From the NCBI GenBank assembly GCA_964247295.1, contig CAXTTV010000105.1, positions 1 through 16,889 on the forward strand: a DNA stretch of 16,889 nucleotides, given 5' to 3'. The notes under the pieces were generated by a model. The model was given only the letters and a program-made list of their open reading frames with translations. It was not told the DNA's origin and did no database searches. This stretch comes from CAXTTV01 sp964247295. GTDB lineage: Bacteria; Chloroflexota; Ktedonobacteria; Ktedonobacterales; Ktedonobacteraceae. This document shows, in pieces, positions 12,456 to 16,889 of the stretch. Both the position numbers and the translations under genes were made by a program. Every line of letters begins with the position of its first letter. Positions within the stretch are counted from its first letter, which is position 1.

Positions 12456-13673
12456 ATGGATGGTCTGCAATCAATAATTATCAGATCTCAAGATGGCGAC
12501 CTGGAGGCTTTTCAGGATCTGGTCCAGCGCTTTCAAGGGCTGGCCTATTCTTTCGCCTACACATTGTTAAATGATGCCCAATTAGCTGAGGATGTGAGCC
12601 AGGAGGCTTTTATTGAGGCTTTTCAATGCCTTGGCAGCCTGCGAGAGCCGCAGGCTTTTGGTTCCTGGCTCCGGCGGATTGTCTTTAAGCAGGCCGATCG
12701 CCTCTTGCGTCGCAAGCAACTCAGCACGGTCCCTCTGGATACACAAAGCTTTGACATCCCGATCTCAAGCTTGAATCCCGCTCTAATCGTGGAGAAGCAA
12801 GAGCGGCAGGATCTTGTTCGTGAACTGGTTTCTCACTTATCGGACCATGAGAGGTTAGTTGTGCAATTGTTTTATGGCTCTGAGTATTCTCTCAAGGAGA
12901 TTGCGCAGTTTCTGGATCTGCCGCTTTCAACGGTGAAGAAGCGTCTATTCGATGCCCGTAAGCGCTTAAAGAGCCGCTTTATGGAAGTTTTTTCCCAGTC
13001 TCTTTTCATTCCTATGTCAAATTGGGATCAGCAGTTCTCACAACAGGTGCAACTATTAATCGCGGTCCATCAGGATGATATTGAGCGGGTTCGAGCGCTA
13101 CTGGAACAAGATGTTTTGCTGGTTAACACGCAGATCAAGGATCAGGCCCAAGCTCGTCCTGGCTCACTGATGTCTCTACCCTATGGGTACACCGCTCTGC
13201 ATGTAGCAGTTATGAAGGGGCATCTAGAGATTGCCCGGCTACTGCTGGAGTATGGAGCCTATGTGAATAGCCGAACCAGTACAGGGATTACACCTCTACA
13301 TGAGGCCGTTTTTACTCGTCAGGCGGCGATAGTGCTACTGCTACTCCGTTATGGGGCGAGCATTAATCTGGCAAATGGAGCCAGGCTGACGCCTTTACAT
13401 TGGGCCTGTATGCAGAATAATCCTGAACTAACTCAATTGCTATTGGACCATGGTGCTGATCCTAATTCCCGAGGCCAGCAGGATCTAACGCCTCTGCATT
13501 GGGTCGCTTTAAAAGGGTTTGAGAAAATTATTCCAATATTACTGGTTACGGGGGCCGATTCTCAACTGCTGGATGCTTTAGACCGTACACCCCTGGATCT
13601 GGCTCACGCCTATCGGCAGGCTGACGCTATCTTGCTTCTGCAAAAATCCACTCGGATAGAAGGGACCGGTTAG
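12456..13673 (+). CDS. ECF sigma factor fused to ankyrin repeats
   Basis: The product is 405 residues with a two-part design. Residues about 15-85 are sigma region 2, with DAQLAEDVSQEAFIEAF and PQAFGSWLRRIVFKQADRLLRR. Residues about 120-175 are sigma region 4, with LSDHERLVVQLFYGSEYSLKEIAQFLDLPLSTVKKRLFDARKRL as its helix-turn-helix (motif quoted in part: LKEIAQFLDLPLSTVKKRLF). Residues about 200-400 are about five ankyrin repeats (GYTALHVAVMKGHLEIARLL, GITPLHEAV, RLTPLHWAC, DLTPLHWVA, DRTPLDLA). Ankyrin repeats bind proteins, so the tail may act as an in-built sensor or anti-sigma docking site in place of a separate anti-sigma gene. GAGG at 12445-12448 suits ATG 12456 better than ATG 12450. 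It is followed on the same strand by a degenerate ATP synthase beta-like gene, likely one operon. Confidence 0.85.
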   Translation: MDGLQSIIIRSQDGDLEAFQDLVQRFQGLAYSFAYTLLNDAQLAEDVSQEAFIEAFQCLGSLREPQAFGSWLRRIVFKQADRLLRRKQLSTVPLDTQSFDIPISSLNPALIVEKQERQDLVRELVSHLSDHERLVVQLFYGSEYSLKEIAQFLDLPLSTVKKRLFDARKRLKSRFMEVFSQSLFIPMSNWDQQFSQQVQLLIAVHQDDIERVRALLEQDVLLVNTQIKDQAQARPGSLMSLPYGYTALHVAVMKGHLEIARLLLEYGAYVNSRTSTGITPLHEAVFTRQAAIVLLLLRYGASINLANGARLTPLHWACMQNNPELTQLLLDHGADPNSRGQQDLTPLHWVALKGFEKIIPILLVTGADSQLLDALDRTPLDLAHAYRQADAILLLQKSTRIEGTG

Positions 13674-13678
13674 ATACT

Positions 13679-13876
13679 ATGCTACCGAATTTCTATCTTC
13701 ATGAACAAGATTTGTATTTCCGCCGCTGGCGACTTGAGCAACAGCTTGAGCAACGCCACTTACTTAAGGCTAACACGAATAATCAACATACGAACAGTTC
13801 GCAAGAAAGGAAACCATGTTATGGATTCTCGTTTTTCCGTTCCCACCGGTTCGCAGGTCTCTGGTCGCGTCATTAA
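13679..13876 (+). CDS. Possible small charged protein between the two genes
   Basis: A 65-codon frame starting 6 bp after the sigma-ankyrin stop. The first 32 residues (LHEQDLYFRRWRLEQQLEQR) form a plausible highly charged amphipathic helix, unlike chance sequence. The remainder overlaps the start of the ATP synthase beta-like gene by 56 bp in another frame and looks featureless. The ribosome site is weak. It may be a real coupled small gene or a decayed one. Confidence 0.3.
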   Translation: MLPNFYLHEQDLYFRRWRLEQQLEQRHLLKANTNNQHTNSSQERKPCYGFSFFRSHRFAGLWSRH

Positions 13877-14873
13877 TAGCCAGGGCAAGTCTCTTGATGA
13901 CAAGGCCGACCTTCATCCCAATACGCCTCTTGTCTCATTGGACGCTCCAGTTTCTACCTCCCAAAAAGCTGGAAATTTGCTAGAAACGGGGATTAAGGCT
14001 GTGGATCTGCTCGCTCCTCTTTCAATTGGCGGAACCTTTGCGCTTACTGGCCCTTATGGGGCAGGCCGCCTGGTTGTCTTAGAGGAGTTGATGCATCTAT
14101 TCGGTCGGCGTCGCAATGGATATCTGATCGGTCTGTCTATGGATGAGCAAAATTATCAGTCCAGCGAGCTGATTGCAGCGATTGAGGAGATGCAGATCTG
14201 GAGTCGCACTACCCTGCTGTTTGAGCCGCTTACAGACTCCGTTGAGCAGTGCCTGCAACTGGTTCGAGTGGGATCAACTATAGCTGCTGAGATGCGCTCT
14301 CAGGGCCATGATGTGCTGCTTTTTGTCGATACCAATCTGGTAACGCGTGGGCTATTGATGGAACAAAAGTCTTTCAGAGATTTTGTCGCTGCTCATGGAA
14401 TTACGACGATCCTTTTACGCAAGGATGATGAGCGGGCTTCTCAAGACGAGTTAGAGGCTCGCCAGGCATTGGATGGTCAGATTGTAACGAGCGCAGATCT
14501 GGCGAAGCAGAAAATCTGGCCTGCGATTGATCGTCAACTCACATCTTCCAGATTTCTACAGAGCCCACTGGTAATCCCCGACCACCGACAGATCACTTCT
14601 GAGGCCCGACAACTCCTTCAATTGCTGGCTTCTGATCCAAAAAACGTTGATCCGCACCAGCTTCAGTGGGCTCAACAGTTGCAGTTCTTTCTGACTCAGC
14701 CCTTCTTTGTGGCCGAACTTTTTAATGGTGTTCCTGGCGAGCAGGTGTCCTTATCGCGAATGCTGGCTGCCTGTCAGGAGATCATAGTAGGACGGTACGA
14801 AGATCTCTCGATTGAAGCCTTTAAGTTTGGGGGGGATATCGATCAGGTGCTGGCTCGCGCGAAAAGGATATAA
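13821..14873 (+). CDS. Degenerate ATP synthase beta-subunit-like protein, probable pseudo-ATPase
   Basis: The product is 350 residues and is related to F-type ATP synthase beta subunits: ETGIKAVDLLAPLSIGG (residues 55-71), then DVLLFVD where Walker B should be, PAIDRQLTSSRFL, and FFLTQPFFVAELFNGVPGEQ near the C-terminus. The key parts are altered. Walker A (normally GGAGVGKT) reads GPYGAGRL (77-84), so both lysine and threonine are lost. The GERTREG catalytic loop reads SMDEQNYQ (about 106-113), and DELSEED is replaced. The first 75 or so residues of the family, the beta-barrel domain, are absent. It therefore cannot be a working synthase subunit; a regulatory or scaffold role is inferred. 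ATG 13821 is chosen for the AAAGGA 9 nt upstream. The frame is long and clean with no stops, so it is not a decaying pseudogene. It follows the sigma-ankyrin gene on the same strand. Confidence 0.8.
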   Translation: MDSRFSVPTGSQVSGRVINSQGKSLDDKADLHPNTPLVSLDAPVSTSQKAGNLLETGIKAVDLLAPLSIGGTFALTGPYGAGRLVVLEELMHLFGRRRNGYLIGLSMDEQNYQSSELIAAIEEMQIWSRTTLLFEPLTDSVEQCLQLVRVGSTIAAEMRSQGHDVLLFVDTNLVTRGLLMEQKSFRDFVAAHGITTILLRKDDERASQDELEARQALDGQIVTSADLAKQKIWPAIDRQLTSSRFLQSPLVIPDHRQITSEARQLLQLLASDPKNVDPHQLQWAQQLQFFLTQPFFVAELFNGVPGEQVSLSRMLAACQEIIVGRYEDLSIEAFKFGGDIDQVLARAKRI

Positions 14874-14879
14874 TCGACT

Positions 14880-14904
14880 GGGGCAGGTCGTACAGATCTG
14901 CCCC
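14880..14904. terminator. Hairpin between convergent genes
   Basis: GGGGCAGGTC pairs with GATCTGCCCC (one G-U) around a 5-nt loop, between the pseudo-ATPase gene (plus) and nadE (minus). T-runs are poor on both sides, so it is at best a weak bidirectional terminator. Confidence 0.5.
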
Positions 14905-14927
14905 AAAAGTGAAAGATGGTTGAGCGA

Positions 14928-16697
14928 TTAACGGGCGGTAAAGGGACGATAGCGATTGGTAATCGGCAACCGACGATCGCGTCCAAAGGCCCTTGGGGTG
15001 ATTTTAATGCCCGGAGGGGCCTGCCGCCTTTTGTATTCACTGACATCGACCAGCCGCATAACCCTCTCGACGGTCTGGCGATCAAAGCCCATTGCCAGCA
15101 TCTCTTCATAGCTGCGATCGTCCTCGACATAGGCCTCTAGAATCCGATCCAGCACTTCATATGGTGGTAGGCTGTCCACATCCTTCTGATCTGGTCGCAG
15201 CTCGGCGGAGGGCGGCTTGTCGATAATCTCCTGCGGAATCGCGGGATGATCGCTGATGCTATTGCGATACTCACAGAGTTGGAAGACGACGGTTTTGAGC
15301 ACGTCTTTCAGGACAGCGAAGCCCCCAGCCATATCTCCATAAAGGGTGCTATACCCGGTTGCCATCTCGGATTTGTTGCCGGTGGTCAGGACGATTGGTC
15401 CCAGCTTGTTAGAGATGGTCATCAGGATGTTGCCTCGGATGCGCGCCTGAAGGTTCTCGGCGGCCAGACCAGGATCTCCTTCGCCCAGGGCCGGCTCCAG
15501 CATTTTCAGAGAGGCACGGAAGGTATCCTCAATTGGAATGGTAATCAATTGGAAGCCAAGATTTTCGGCGAGCCGCTGCGCGTCGCTTTTGCTTCCAGCG
15601 GAAGAGTAGCCGGAAGGCATGGAGACGCCCAACACATTTTCAGCTCCCAAAGCATCTACGGCGATCGCGGCGGTCAAAGCGGAGTCGATGCCGCCAGAGA
15701 TCCCGATGACGGCCCGTTTAAAGCCGGTTTTAGATACATAGTCGCGGGTTCCGAGCACCAGGGCGGAATAGATCTCTTCCATCCGGCTCATATCCGGCTC
15801 GACCCGTTGAGGCGCGGCCAGGACAATGCTCTCATCGTGAGCGGGAGCTACAGGCTGCTCACTGACGGTAACCATCGGAACGTCGCTATAGTCGACGTTC
15901 CATCTCTCCTGACGGCGGCGAGGATCGTGCAGGCGTGAGCGGAAAACCGAGGCGGTATCCAGATCTACGATCATAAGATCTTCCTGGAACTCTTTGCCTC
16001 GGGCGATCATCAGCCCGGTCTCGTCGAAGACCATGCTATTGCCGTCGAAGACCAGTTCATCCTGCCCGCCTACCATATTCACATAGGCTACGATCACACC
16101 GTTATCGGCGGCACGGGTGGCGAGCATCTCTCTGCGGAAGGTTTTCTTGCCAGCATAATAAGGGGAACCGTTGATATTGAGAATCACCTCAGCCCCGGCA
16201 TGTGCCTGACGCGTCATTGGACCCGTGGGATACCAGACATCCTCGCAGATGTTGATGCCTACATGCACACCATTGATTAAAAAGATGGGAGCTTTGTGAC
16301 TGGCTTGAAAATAGCGGTTCTCATCGAAAACGCCATAGTTGGGCAGATAGTGCTTATGATAAACACCCGCCAGTTGTCCTTCGTTGATCACGGCAGCCGC
16401 ATTGTAGATATCGTGCTCGCGATCCACAAAGCCAACAACGGTAGTTAGGCCCGACAGATTTTTGCTGAACTCTATAAGCTCTCGAACTTGTTCCAGATTG
16501 TCGTCCACAAATCCTGGTTTAAGCAACAGGTCTTCGGGTGGATAACCTGTCAGGGCCAGTTCAGGCAGGCAGATAATATGGGCCCCGGCTTGATGCGCCT
16601 CTCGCATTGAATCGCAAATCTTTTCGGCGTTGCCCTTTAAATCACCTACCGTAACGTTGATCTGTGCTAGCGCAACCCGTAGCGGTGTAATATTCAT
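14928..16697 (-). CDS. nadE: Glutamine-dependent NAD+ synthetase
   Basis: It makes NAD+ from deamido-NAD+, ATP and glutamine, the last step of NAD biosynthesis; cytoplasmic. The protein is 589 residues with two domains. The N-terminal nitrilase-type glutaminase (about 1-265) shows the full Glu-Lys-Cys triad: E46 in LPELALTGYP, K115 in YHKHYLPNYGVFDE and C151 in NICEDVW. The C-terminal synthetase domain (about 295-560) has the ATP pyrophosphatase motif GISGGIDSALTAA and TTGNKSEMATGYSTLYGDMA. ATG 16697 is chosen over the open extension to 16757 because protein homology begins at LRVALAQIN and GGGGG lies 4-5 nt upstream. It is transcribed divergently from the membrane protein gene at 16791. Nothing unusual in the active sites. 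Confidence 0.96.
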   Translation of the reverse strand: MNITPLRVALAQINVTVGDLKGNAEKICDSMREAHQAGAHIICLPELALTGYPPEDLLLKPGFVDDNLEQVRELIEFSKNLSGLTTVVGFVDREHDIYNAAAVINEGQLAGVYHKHYLPNYGVFDENRYFQASHKAPIFLINGVHVGINICEDVWYPTGPMTRQAHAGAEVILNINGSPYYAGKKTFRREMLATRAADNGVIVAYVNMVGGQDELVFDGNSMVFDETGLMIARGKEFQEDLMIVDLDTASVFRSRLHDPRRRQERWNVDYSDVPMVTVSEQPVAPAHDESIVLAAPQRVEPDMSRMEEIYSALVLGTRDYVSKTGFKRAVIGISGGIDSALTAAIAVDALGAENVLGVSMPSGYSSAGSKSDAQRLAENLGFQLITIPIEDTFRASLKMLEPALGEGDPGLAAENLQARIRGNILMTISNKLGPIVLTTGNKSEMATGYSTLYGDMAGGFAVLKDVLKTVVFQLCEYRNSISDHPAIPQEIIDKPPSAELRPDQKDVDSLPPYEVLDRILEAYVEDDRSYEEMLAMGFDRQTVERVMRLVDVSEYKRRQAPPGIKITPRAFGRDRRLPITNRYRPFTAR

Positions 16698-16790
16698 AAA
16701 ACCCCCTTGTATACTCTTGACGAGAATGTAGAGAAGCACTACGCTATCAGAAAGCATCTCTCGATCTTTGGTTAAAGGAGCATCCTCATC

Positions 16791-16889
16791 ATGGAGATCT
16801 TGCTATATACATTGCACGTGCTACCCTTTATTGTGGTTGTCTATCTCGGGTTTTTGCTATTTATACGTCCATCGCGCGAGGTATTGGTT
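16791..16889 (+). CDS. N-terminus of a membrane protein (runs off the window)
   Basis: ATG 16791 opens 33 codons to the window edge, with AAAGGAG (16774-16780) 10 nt upstream. The visible residues MEILLYTLHVLPFIVVVYLG are strongly hydrophobic, a membrane segment or signal anchor, followed by a positive patch (IRPSRE). The family cannot be told from this much. It diverges from nadE across a 93-bp spacer that must hold both promoters. Confidence 0.6.
   Translation, partial: MEILLYTLHVLPFIVVVYLGFLLFIRPSREVLV

Noticed and set aside
16698..16757. N-terminal extension of NadE to 16757
   Set aside because: Family homology starts at 16697 and a ribosome site lies directly before that ATG; the extension overlaps the promoter region.

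Overview
The window looks like chromosomal DNA of a Ktedonobacteria-type Chloroflexota bacterium. This is an inference from gene content and style: a sigma factor fused to ankyrin repeats, a HipA-like/DUF3037 pair, many short unrecognised proteins, roomy intergenic regions and glmS/nadE housekeeping genes. No rRNA, tRNA or CRISPR array was seen.

Region 1 (1 to about 4610) is the right-hand part of an integrated mobile element whose left end lies outside the window. It carries a ribbon-helix-helix-like regulator behind paired palindromes, an excisionase-like HTH gene diverging from a three-gene cassette of tiny proteins with a structured leader, about 550 bp of repeat- and hairpin-rich DNA without a credible gene, and a 680-codon large serine recombinase at the right edge. 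The recombinase frame runs straight into a decapitated HipA-like kinase gene (about 4605-5033), which is followed by its usual partner, a DUF3037 gene. The element therefore appears to have used the HipA-like gene as its attachment site.

Region 2 (5431-10076) is mostly on the minus strand: a Tat-exported ferritin-like protein; an ECF-like sigma factor with a long 5' leader; and a cluster of a six-pass membrane protein plus a protein whose frame is split by a single in-frame TGA.

Region 3 (10077-16889) holds glmS (minus), preceded by a sequence that fits a glmS self-cleaving ribozyme. Divergent from it are a sigma factor-ankyrin fusion gene and an ATP synthase beta-like protein that has lost its N-terminal domain and its Walker A and catalytic residues (a likely pseudo-ATPase). 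They are followed by nadE (minus, glutamine-dependent NAD synthetase) and the first 33 codons of a membrane protein running off the right edge.

The most notable points are the glmS ribozyme outside its usual Firmicutes home, the sigma-ankyrin plus pseudo-ATPase pair, the recombinase insertion into the HipA-like gene, and the structured non-coding DNA of the mobile element.
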